From NCBI GenBank assembly GCA_022495995.1, contig JAFEMH010002323.1:124001-188000 (forward strand): 64,000 bases of DNA. The letters run 5' to 3'. The stretch's first letter is position 1, and every line of letters begins with the position of its first letter. This document shows positions 44,577-54,139 of the stretch, piece by piece. The DNA comes from Adenophora triphylla var. japonica. Taxonomy: Eukaryota; Streptophyta; Magnoliopsida; Asterales; Campanulaceae. A model generated the notes under the pieces. It was not told the DNA's origin. It ran no database searches and saw only the letters and a list, made by a program, of their open reading frames with translations. The translations under genes and the position numbers were made by a program.

Positions 44577-45504
44577 TGTTGGGTATCAACTCAAGTCTCA
44601 TATTGGCAATTGAAAGAAAAATTGCCTAATATAAAGATGTTCACCCACTCCATTAGTATGAGGCCTTTTCGGAGATGGCCCAAGAGCAAATTCGTGCAGG
44701 TTGGGCCCAAAGCGAACAATATCATACTAATGTGAAGTGGTAGGGGTTGTCGCGATCCCAACAACTGGTATCAGAGCAAATTCGTGCGGTCTGGAACCAA
44801 AGCGAACAATATCATACTAATATGGATTGGTGGGGGGGATTGGTGGGGGTGATGGCGGTCCCAACAACTGGTATCAGAGCCGTGTAGGGCATGAGCCCGA
44901 CACAGTGGACTACATGACCGAGATAGAGAAAGGGCTGCCCCTTTGTTGTGGCATTTTCTCTTGTGTGATCTCGCCAATAGCACGTGTTGTATGCCTTGTA
45001 TCGAAATTCTTCCTGATATAGGTCATCAGGTGGCGTGTTCCGCAGGTGGTAGATAGCGGTGATACAAGTAAATTTTGCTGGAGGTGGTCCTTGGTTTGAG
45101 GGGAGGATTGTTGGAATATCAACCCAAGTCTCAAATCGACAATTGAAAGAAGAATTGCCTAATACTCCCTCCGTTCCAAAATGTTTGTCCCATTTGACTT
45201 TTTTATTGAACTTTGACCACAAATATATGACAATTTAATTATGTTCATGAAATTCTAAAAATTTCTATTGATTCACCGTTAATGATATTATCAACAACAA
45301 CTTTTAGAATTTCATGAACATGATTAATCTCTCTTAAATTTGTGGTCGAAGTTCAATAAAAAAATCAAATGGGACAAACATTTTGGGACGGAGGGAGTAT
45401 ATAAAGTTGTTCACCCACTTCATTAGTATGAGCTCTTTTGAAAAATGATCCCAAAACAAATTCGTACGGGCTGGATCTAAAACGAATAATATCATACAAA
45501 TGTT
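44577..45504 (+). mobile_element. TRIM-A (miniature LTR element) with MITE in its 3' LTR
   Basis: LTR 44577-44763 (187 bp, TGTTGGG...CCCAACA) is followed by the PBS TGGTATCAGAGC (44766-44777). A partial repeat of the LTR end and a second PBS (44869-44880) come next, apparently from recombination at a shared AGAGCAAATTCGTGC. A non-coding interior of about 230 bp, a GAGGGGAGGAT polypurine tract and a second LTR from 45109 follow. That LTR is interrupted by the Stowaway MITE and cut short at 45504 where TRIM-B starts. No protein is encoded. Confidence 0.75.
45165..45397. mobile_element. Stowaway-type MITE (233 bp, near-complete hairpin)
   Basis: The ends CTCCCTCCGTTCC and GGGACGGAGGGAG are inverted repeats and the flanks are TA/TA (45163-45164, 45398-45399). 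The inverted repeat extends about 100 bp inward on both sides, leaving a short loop, so RNA from it would fold into a long hairpin. CTCCCTCCGT is the standard Stowaway/Mariner-MITE terminus. Inserted in the TRIM-A 3' LTR. Confidence 0.9.
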
Positions 45505-46105
45505 TGTTGGGGCCGCGACCACCCCACCCTCCACATTAGTATAATATTGTTCGCTTTGTACCCATCTCACACGGATTTGTTTTAGGGTCATTTTCCAAAA
45601 GGTCACATAATAATGGAGTTGGTGGACACCTCTATATAATAGACAATTCTTTTTTTAATTTTCGATGTGGGAATTGAGTTGATACCTCAACAATCCTTCT
45701 CTCAAAACAAGGAATACCTCCAGCAAAATTTACTTGTACCGCTGCTATTTACCACCTGCAGAACTCGCCGCCTGATCACTTATATCAGGAAGACTTTCGA
45801 CACAAGACACACACCACGTGCTATTCGCTAGATCACACAAGAGAAAATGCCACATATCACCCACATTCAGTCTAATGTGTCAGGTAAATCCACTAGCAAC
45901 GGCTCTGATACTATTTTTAGGATCGCGACCACTCTCACCACTTAACATTAGTATGATATTGTTCGCTTTGTGCCTAGTACGCCAGAATTTTTTTTTTTGG
46001 GGTTATTTTCCAAAATGCCTTATACTAATGTGGTGGATGGACACCTCTATATATTAGGTAATTCTTATTTTAATTGCCGACGCATGACTTGGTTGATACC
46101 CAACA
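45505..46105 (-). mobile_element. TRIM-B, inverted relative of TRIM-A
   Basis: On the minus strand: LTR 46105 to about 45914, PBS-like GTATCAGAGCC (about 45901), interior homologous to TRIM-A (for example GGCATTTTCTCTTGTGTGATC), then LTR 45692-45505 ending CCCCAACA. Roughly 80% identical to TRIM-A by eye. The 5 bp after 46105 (AATCC) equal the 5 bp before TRIM-A. Confidence 0.75.
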
Positions 46106-47830
46106 AATCCAACTTGGTAACAAATAATAAGGGGGAAATGGTCCTAGAAAGGGTGGCATGTCACCCTCAAACATGGGAACGCATAGTAAAAACAAAATCA
46201 CAGACTAGAAACAATAATCAAAAACGCATACACATAAACAAATGTGTGTTTGGGAGAGGATTTGCTGGAAGGTTTTTTGGATTGATATGTTATCATATGG
46301 GATTAAGCACACGTGAATGGGGACATATTGGTATGGGTGGCCACTTCTTATTGGCGCACTTCATGTTCTTACAGGTCTTCGCTTCTTTTCTTCTCTTGTC
46401 GGGATCAGTTTTCACGGGTTGCCCATTCTATTTTTTTTTTTTTTTTTTTTTTGTTATCGTGCTTTTCAGCTTCGTCGGACTAATCCTGGACCATCAGATA
46501 CCGGCCCATCAGTATATTGGCGGAGGTAAATCACGGGATGTGCCCTATGCAGCCAGGGTGACAGCACCCCTTATACTCCAGAGCCCCAAGGGAGCCCTCC
46601 TACAAGGCATTTACATCACTCTTATATTACCAATTGGCTGCTCCAGCTGCTCCTGCCAAAGAGGCAATTGCATCACTCTTACAACACCAATTGGCTGCTC
46701 CAGTTGCTCCTGCCAAAATATTTGTCTGCCTCTAATTTCAATACAAACAAATTCTGAGTTCGTGTTTCAAATCACTTCATGTGTTTGTTATCATATCTAC
46801 TGATAAAAACGTTGTATCAGTCCAAATTAGTAGATTAGATATTTTTGACTTAAATAGCCTAAAAGATAAATAAACATGTAAATTAGGTTGTGTATTCATC
46901 GGCGAATATCTTCTAGCGTTAGAGTAATTATTTGTACTTATAACAGCAAATCAATTGACAATAATTTAGAATCAAAAATTGCATTACCAAAATTATGAGA
47001 TTTATGCCTTGTATTTATAGTAGTGTGAGGCGGTTTCCTGCCTTGAAAAATGATGTTTTTTTAGGAGGAATTTAATGAGTTGAATCCTACTAAGATCCTG
47101 ATTCCAAGGTATACATATTTGAATATGATTAAATCTGTGTTAACTGGACGTATGTCGAGCAAGTCATGCTCGGTGCATGATCTTGTTTGATTTAGCCAAA
47201 TGTAACGAGTCATTGATCGACATAGTGCTTACGTCGTAACTGTATGAGACGACCAAAGGTAGGGAAGCCCACTCCTTTGTCATCTCAAGGAGCGAACCCA
47301 GGTAAGCTTAAAGGTGTGAGATATGATATTGGTCGACATATCAAGCATAATTTGTCCTTGGTCCACTTATACCTATGTCCATGGTCGTCTTAATTATATG
47401 ACGAGCTTCTAGTATACCTTAGCCAACATATTGTTATGTCGGGGCACGATGACAAGCATGAGTAGGGAGGACCACTCCATACGTCGTATTTAGGAGATAT
47501 ACATTTTTACTTGTGGATGGACCCATTGGGTCTTGCCCGTTACATTGGCATATGGTAATGCCCGGTTTATACCATTTATTGGTCCCCAACTTTTTATCTC
47601 GATTTTTTTGAGAAGAAAGTGGGGTTATCTTATCTCGTCCTCGACTTACGTATATGAAGGGGGTTTTACAGGTTTTGAGGCGGCTAATCATTTTAACCGG
47701 CGATTTATGACATTGATGGGCACGTCAATTGTTGACACGACATTCCCCTTGGGAACACACATTTGCATTTAATTCGGCTAATGGGGAGTCGTGCGACCTG
47801 TTTGGCCTGGCCCATACCAATTCGGATCTG
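46106..47830. other. No gene recognised
   Basis: Contains a T run (about 46431-46452) and a 60-bp direct repeat around CCAATTGGCTGCTCCAG (about 46610-46720). Upstream of 47831 it has several GTCGACATA/GACCATGGTCG words resembling the region upstream of fragment (ii). The open frame 45970-46803 starts inside TRIM-B and has no recognisable domain. Confidence 0.45.
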
Positions 47831-47841
47831 GGTATAAAAGG
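47831..47841 (+). promoter_or_regulatory. TATA box of fragment (iii)
   Basis: GGTATAAAAGG, 276 bp before the ATG at 48107. The same 11 bases precede fragment (ii). Confidence 0.5.
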
Positions 47842-48106
47842 TAAGATTTCCCTCATTTGTGTGTTCTTTTACGAGTTTTCAAGCTAGAAGGAGGGCATAA
47901 GCTTAGCAATTCCTTGATAGTTTCTGCTGATCTTTTCTCTGTTTTCAATAATCTAAGTGCAATTTCATTGTTGGGTCTCCAATCAAGCTTCAAATACAGA
48001 TAAACTTATCATCTCTCTCCTCTATTCCTCACTACCGAGTTAGGGTTTTTGGTAAAATTTAGCAGTTTTCGCCATTGTTACCGGTGGAACCTTCATTCTG
48101 TTCGTT

Positions 48107-48971
48107 ATGGCCTGTACCTGGAGAAGCAACCCCAATGCCGTTTATTATTATCATACCCAAAATCTTCGAATATACAAAAGGATAGACGGTCATTGGTTGT
48201 TGGTGACTTTAGCGGATATTGGGGAAATTTTGACTAGGTACCAATCACCTAGAACTGACATGATGTATTCTAGTAAGTTTAGGATTGATCGTCTTGATGT
48301 CAATAGTCCCAATGTGCTGTTATTTCAAAGATGGACTGAGATCCTCGATCATATTAACCATTACTACTTGAAATCCAGACACTTGGAGCGACCTTTGTTA
48401 GGTGAGGGCCCTTCCTCGACTTTCGTGAATGCGATGGGGGGAGGGGGGAGGTTACCCCCTCGTCGTCGTCGTTATTTTCAACGCCCAATATTGATCTCCT
48501 TGTTTCTTCTGCAAATATGGCTAGAGGACGGGGAAATATTTCGGCTACCCGTCAAGCCGTGGGGGCCTCTACGCCGGGGATAATCGTTGATGCTTTTGAT
48601 AAAGGGGCACAAGCTAGTGCTCATCATCGTAGTGGTCGTGGTCAATCTTAGAGAGGGAGGTCGAGCACGCCCAGGGGTAGGCAAGTTAAAGTTGGTGACC
48701 CAATGTTCCAAGACTTACACCAAAATTATGGGGTATCCAGGGATAAGTATCACCTTTCCTATTCCCCGCCCATGCCTCTAGATGACGAGGACGCCTTGAA
48801 TGATTTCTTCTATAACCTGAACCAAGTCGCTTTTTTTCTATAAGCAATTTCAATTAGGCCTCCGTCTACCACTTGATCCTTTCTTCTGTTAGTTTCTAGA
48901 AGATATGCATGTCGTGCCGACCATGATAGGAGATAATGCCGTGAGTTATTTGACCGACTTCATAGTCTTGT
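48107..48971 (+). pseudogene. Transposase_28-type gag-like gene fragment (iii)
   Basis: The N-terminal domain 48107-48583 (158 aa) resembles fragment (ii) in order and spacing: YYYHTQNLRIYKRIDGHW, FRIDRLDVNSPNVLLF and ILDHINHYYLKSR. After a frame change, 48650-48835 reads a polar linker with LDDEDALNDFFYNLNQVAFF. Then, in another frame, FYKQFQLGLRLPLDPFFC stands before an in-frame TAG, the same block as in fragment (ii). Truncated at 48971 by the copia LTR. Probably a gag-like protein of a repeat family rather than a host gene. Confidence 0.5.
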
Positions 48972-50589
48972 TGTTAGGTTTTGGGGTTACAAACGTAGCG
49001 GAAGAACTTTGAACAACAACAAAACCCTAGCCCTTAAATCTGTCTAACATGAAGAAATTAGAAACATATGAAATAAATTTACATACCTTATAGTGATTAT
49101 GTTTGCTCAAAACGAATCTCAAATCAAATCTGAAATTCAATCTTTGAATTGATGACGAACCTTTGATCCTCTTCTTCCTTGTTCTAATCCTTGTGATGAA
49201 TCAATGATTGCAAGTCTTCAAGCTTTTGGTGATAAAGCAATCACCCTCTATCGGTATTCCACACGCGAACGAACCAAGAACAATTCTTGTAGGATTGCTA
49301 GATGATCCTCCAATTATTGAATCGATATTCAACAATAAATGGCTGAATTATGGAATTGATATGGGTGTTTTGATATTTGATTCTCAATCAAAATGAAACA
49401 ATTAGTGTTTCTAAAACTCTAATTTTCGTCAATGTAGGCTGAGGCAAAAGGGTTCTATTTATACTTTATAAATATCCCTAACCCTTAAGGAAAAAATCCC
49501 TTTTCCTAGCCAAAATCGGAGCCCAACTGGAGGCTTGTCCCGTGCGATATAGCGTTGCGGTCAAAACTGGAGCTGAACAAAAGGCCTTCTCCCGTGCGAG
49601 ACTTGGCGTGTCTCGCGCGATACAACCCTTCTGTCCAAACCAAGTCGTGAAAAATGAGTCGTGACCAAAAAACTGCTCGTGCTGATTGAGAGCACGAGTC
49701 GTGCTCCTAGTCACGAGTCGTGACCAGCCCAAATTCCAATTTACATCCATTTTTATCTGTTCTATGTGTGTGACCCTTTATGAATTATATTTTATGTTGG
49801 TAGTGAGTTGAAACATCAACCTCACAAGACATAAGTGATTTCTAGCAAGTCATTATGTCCACCGAATTAAATACAACATCATAGCTTGATTCCTTGATAG
49901 ATCAATGTCACAATCCATTTATCCACGATGTCAATATGAACATGAGTCATGGTCCTCGTCAACTCATATTGTTCAATTCTTTCTCGATTTCCGAATATGT
50001 TGATAATCCTAGTGCATTTGATCTCTATCAAATCTCTTGAGTGTGGCCACACATTTCATCAACACTATTCATCGTGGTGCCCAAGAAAAAATCTCTCTTA
50101 ATGAGAGGGACAAATCTCTTCTTGACTTATCATTCTTCCCTACAAGAATCCAATCGTGCCAATATAGCCGTTATTGCTATCCTATTAAAGATAGTGTTAG
50201 ACTACATCAAAGGCAATGTTCATCATGTGGAAGACGATGATAATCTCAGGTACAAAGGATTAAATGACACGACTATCATGAGATTTAATCATGACATATA
50301 TGACTATAGACCATAACATAAATCTCTTCGGTAGGTCATGTCCAGTACTTGTTCTCTAGCAAGTACCCATAAGTGTAATGTGCATCACATGCATATAATC
50401 ATCTCCATGATTATCCATTACCAACTTATACTAGTCATTCACAATAACTAGGGACGTATGTTATTATAATAAACATGTAAACATATAATAGCCAAATAAA
50501 CAATCTCTATAATAAATGATAAAGATGATTACATAGCGGTTTAAGTTATAAGTCAAACATAACTAAACGCCTAGGGAATTACACCAACA
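48972..50589 (-). repeat. C1 3' LTR
   Basis: The minus strand runs from TGTTGGTGTAATTCCCTAGG (50589) to ...CCTAACA (48972), 1618 bp. TATA-like TTTATAAAGTATAAATAG at about 49454-49472. Upstream of it (49540-49725) is a CG-rich inverted-repeat island with GAGCACGAGTCGTGCTC (49690-49706) and GTCACGAGTCGTGAC (49710-49724). Confidence 0.8.
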
Positions 50590-50604
50590 ATCTCCCACTT
50601 TGTA

Positions 50605-51438
50605 CTAGGCTCCATCTATGTATCGTATACCCATGGACCTAACATAACCATCATGCTTTTCTTGTGTGAGGGGCTTTGTAAGCGGATCCCCAATGTTATC
50701 ATCGGTTGATACTTTGCATATTTTAACGTCTCCCCTATCAATGAACTCTCGAATGAGATGGAAACGTCTAAGTATGTGTTTGGATCGCTGATGTGACCTT
50801 GGTTCCTTTGCTTGCGCAATGGCACAATTATTGTCACAATAAAGTTCCACCGAATTAGTGATACTTGGAACAACTTCCAGATCACTAATGAACTTTTTGA
50901 TCCAAACTGCCTCCTTAGCTGCATCGGATGCCGCTATATATTCAGCCTCGGTTGTAGAATCGGTAATAGTACTCTGCTTGGAACTCTTCCAACATATCGC
51001 ACCTCCGTTAAGCTTAAACACAAATTTCGACTGCGATCGGAAATCATCTTTGTCGGTTTGGAAGCTTGCATCTGTGTAACCTCTTACAACAAGATCATCT
51101 TTCATCCCTCCAAAGACCAAGAACGCATCCTTAGTCCTTCTTAAGTATTTAAGGATCGTCTTGACTGCCATCCAATGGTTCTCACCAGGATCAGATTGGT
51201 ATCGACTTGTCATGCTTAGAGCATACGAGACGTCGGTTCTAGTACAAATCATGGCATACATGATGGATCCAATAGCAAAAGCGTATGGAACCTTATTCAT
51301 CCTCTTTCGCTCATTAGTTATCTTAGGACAATGAGTCTTGCTAAGAGTAATACCATGACCCATTGGCAAGTTGCCTCTCTTAGAATTTTTCATCTTGAAT
51401 CTCCTATGAACCTTGTCAATGTAGATACTTTGAATCAA
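50605..51438 (-). pseudogene. Copia RT C-terminus and RNase H (C1)
   Basis: 277 aa. It begins in the RT thumb/connection (MGHGITLSKTHCPKITNERK, then VPYAFAIGSIMYAMICTRTD) and goes into RNase H with RGYTDASFQTDKDD, TTEAEYIAASDAAKEAVW, LYCDNNCAIAQAKEPRSHQ and HLIREFIDRGDV. The acidic catalytic set is visible. It ends IRYIDGA at the LTR, the usual copia C-terminus. One frame change separates it from the RT core at about 51450, so the enzyme is broken although this half is fully open. Confidence 0.9.
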
Positions 51439-51456
51439 ACCAATTATCCTTTTAGA

Positions 51457-52227
51457 TCAATCTCTATAGAACTTGATGCCAAGGATGTAAGCGGCTTCAC
51501 CCATATCTTTCATTGAGAAACATTTTCCTAACCAAGACTTGACAGTCTGATGGGCAGGAATGTCGTTTCCAATTAGTAAGATGTCATCGACATACAATAA
51601 GAGAAATAATACTACGCTCCTACTAAATTTCATGTATACACAAGGTTCATCTTCGTTCTTGACAAAACCAAACTCTTTGATCTTTTCGTCAAAATGAAGA
51701 TTCCAACTCCTAGAAGCTTGCTTCAATCTATATATGGACCTTTGCAGCATGCACACTTTGTTAGAATTTCTTGGATCGACAAAAAATTCGGGTTGTGTCA
51801 TATACACACCCTTGAGTAACTTCCCATTTAGGAAAGTCGTTTTGACATCCATTTGACATATCTCGTAGTCATAATACGCGGCTATGGCAATTAAAATTCT
51901 AACAGACTTAAGCATGGCAACAGGCGAAAAGGTTTCATCATAGTCTACACCATGAATCCGTCTATATCCCTTTGCTACAAGCCTAGCCTTGTAAGTATGC
52001 ACCTTCCCATCCATGTCAGTCTTCTTCTTGAAGACCCACTTGCACCCTATGATTTTTACACCTTCGGGTGGCTCAATCAAGTTCCAAACTTGATTATCCG
52101 ACATGGATTGCAATTCGGATTCCATGGCTTCTAACCATTTATCCGAATCGGTAGTGGACATCGCCTCTTGATAGGAAGTAGGTTCGTGATCATTCTCAAT
52201 GACTTCCACTTCATTACTTTCCAACAC
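51457..52227 (-). pseudogene. Copia reverse transcriptase core (C1)
   Basis: 256 aa with WLEAMESELQSM, CKWVFKKKTDMDGKV, YKARLVAKGY, QMDVKTTFLNGKL (the first catalytic Asp lies in QMDVKT) and LLYVDDILLIGND, so the YVDD catalytic pair is intact (residues 212-215). The order and motifs are those of RVT_2, the copia RT family. Upstream it is separated from the integrase end by stops around 52230-52330. Confidence 0.9.
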
Positions 52228-52331
52228 GAAAAATCCATATCTCTCGGGTGCGAATCATAACATATCCGATCTACGATGGACTTGTGAATCTTGAACCGGT
52301 TCCACAACTTCTTGTGGACTTGGTTCCGTCT

Positions 52332-52652
52332 CTACAATTGTTCCATGTTTTTTTTGGGTTCATAAACTTTTTCAAGATCAATTTTACTCCCAATAGTTCC
52401 TTTATTGAGAAACTGTTTCTCATGAAAAGTACCATATTGAGCAACAAACACTTTTTTCTCATTGCGCTTGTAAAAGTAATCGTATTGCCCTTCTTCGCCT
52501 TTAGGGTAACCTACGAAAATAACCTTGTCAGATTTAGGTGCTAACTTATCAGAGACAAGTCTTTTCACATAAGCTTCGCAACCCCAAATCTTCATGAAAG
52601 ACAAACTAGGTTTTCTTCCATGCCACATCTCATGTGGGGTCTTAGGAGCCAA
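52332..52652 (-). pseudogene. Copia integrase C-terminal region (C1)
   Basis: Contains TPHEMWHGRKPSLSFMKIWG, DKLAPKSDKVIFVGYPKGEE and YDYFYKRNEKKVFVAQYGTF, the conserved segment after the copia integrase core. It is in a different frame from both neighbours. The same segment ends the window on the + strand in C2. Confidence 0.85.
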
Positions 52653-52735
52653 TTTTGTAGGGACTCTGTTCAGTGTGAACGCATCAGTCTCTAATGCATG
52701 TCCCTAAAAGGAAATAGGAAGGTCAACTTGACACA

Positions 52736-53833
52736 TCATCGAACGAACCATATATAATAAGGTTCTATTCCTCCTCTCGGATACACCATTCCATTATGGT
52801 GTCCGGGTGGAGTCAACTCTGAAACAATTCCACAGTTTTTGAGATGATTGTCAAACTCTTGGCTAAAATATTCTCCACCACGATTGGATCGAAGTGCTTT
52901 AATAGTTTTGCTAAGTTGATTTTGTACTTCATTTTGAAATGTTCTAAACATCTCAAACGATTCACTTTTGGACTTTATCAGATAGACATAGCCATATCTA
53001 GATAAGTCATCGGTGAATGTAATGAAATACCGAAATCCTCCCCTAGCAATGCCGCTCATTGGTCCACATACATCGGTATGTATTAGACCCAATAAGTCAC
53101 TAGCCCTTTCACTACTCTTAGTGTAGGGTGGTTTGGTCATTTTTCCCAATAAACAAGATTCACATATCTCATATGATTCAAAATCATGTGAGTCTAAAAG
53201 TCCATCCTTATGGAGTTTAGATATGCGTTTCTCATTTATATGACCAAGCCGGCAATGCCACATGAACGTGTTGTTCACATCATTCGGTTTAGACTTCTTG
53301 TCCATATGATAAATATCTTCAACATTATTTTCTTTCTCATCAACATCAAGAACATAAAGGCCATTAAATGAATTTGCAATACAATAAAGCATATCATTTA
53401 AATAAATAGAAAATTTCTTATTCTCAATAAGAAACCTAAAACCTTCATTATCCAAACAAGAAACTGAAATAATATTTCTACTCAAATCCGGAACATAGTA
53501 ACAATTGTTAAAAACAAGCACTAATCCACTAGGTAAAGTTACATCATATGTCCATACGGCTAATGTAGCAACTCTTGCTCCATTCCCCACACGTAGGTCA
53601 ACTTCACCTTGTTTGAGTAGCTTCTTATTCCTTAGTCCCTGCACATTTAAACAAATGTGAGATCCACATCCGGTATCCAATACCCATGAACTAGAAATAG
53701 AAAGGAAAATATCTATCATATAGATACCTGAATCAGAAGCAATCGTATTTCCCTTCTTCGCCTTTAGGCCTTCCTTGTAAGCCTTGCAATTACGCTTCGC
53801 TTCCAAAGACCAACCTCTTGGCAATGGTAGCAA
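52736..53833 (-). pseudogene. Copia protease, pre-integrase and integrase core (C1)
   Basis: 365 aa. Protease SWVLDTGCGSHIC (DTG catalytic) and VGNGARVATLAVW. Pre-integrase zinc module FMWHCRLGHINEKRISKLH with YEICESCLLGK (HHCC). Integrase core HTDVCGPM (first Asp), FITFTDDLSRYGYVYL and LRSNRGGEYF, where the usual second catalytic Asp is Asn. The part with the catalytic Glu is frame-shifted. The protein is therefore dead in at least two ways. In an active element it would process Gag-Pol and insert the cDNA. Confidence 0.9.
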
Positions 53834-54139
53834 ATCGCATCATTTTGAGATACCTTGGGAGCCTTTCCGGCAACGGCAACTTTTGCATTAGGTTTAGCAA
53901 CACTTGTTTTACCTTTGCCATCTTTATTGAACTCTTTACCTTTGTTAACCATTAACACATTTGTCGTTTCAGACTTCTTGTTATTCTTCTCTGCGGTCTT
54001 AAGCATCGCATGCAATTTCGAGAGATTTTTATCCATGCCACTCATATGAATTCAATATCGTATCCGTGGAGAGTTCCAAACTCATCGGATTTCCAAGCCT
54101 TTCGAGGCGCTCAATATGTCCTTTCATCTTAAGAACATG
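53764..54139 (-). pseudogene. Copia gag C-terminal part with zinc knuckle (C1)
   Basis: 93-aa frame with the Lys-rich linker NVLMVNKGKEFNKDGKGK and the knuckle start AICYHCQEVG. The histidine and last cysteine of the knuckle fall after a frame change (AKRNCKAYKEGLK is in the protease frame). The N-terminal gag is cut off by G3 at 54140. Confidence 0.8.

Larger units (their letters stand above)
48972..54139 (-). mobile_element. C1: Ty1/copia element, 5' part missing
   Basis: 3' LTR 48972-50589, a polypurine tract (AAAGTGGGAGATTG, minus strand) and pol in copia order (protease, integrase, RT, RNase H) up to the gag zinc knuckle at 54045. The rest of gag and the 5' LTR are not present because chromovirus G3 starts at 54140; they should lie beyond G3. 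Inserted in the Transposase_28-type fragment (iii). Confidence 0.88.

Noticed and set aside
44766..44777. TGGTATCAGAGC as part of a tRNA gene (also 38599, 60738)
   Set aside because: Only the 12-13 bases complementary to the tRNA 3' end are present, each directly beside an LTR; these are primer binding sites.
45970..46803. 277-aa open frame
   Set aside because: It starts inside the TRIM-B LTR, crosses a poly-T run read as Phe and a 60-bp direct repeat, and has no recognisable domain or start context.
48107..48583. A host gene with its own promoter
   Set aside because: A related copy lies 6 kb away, both are frame-broken, and the pattern fits a repeat family; a domesticated relative elsewhere is not excluded.
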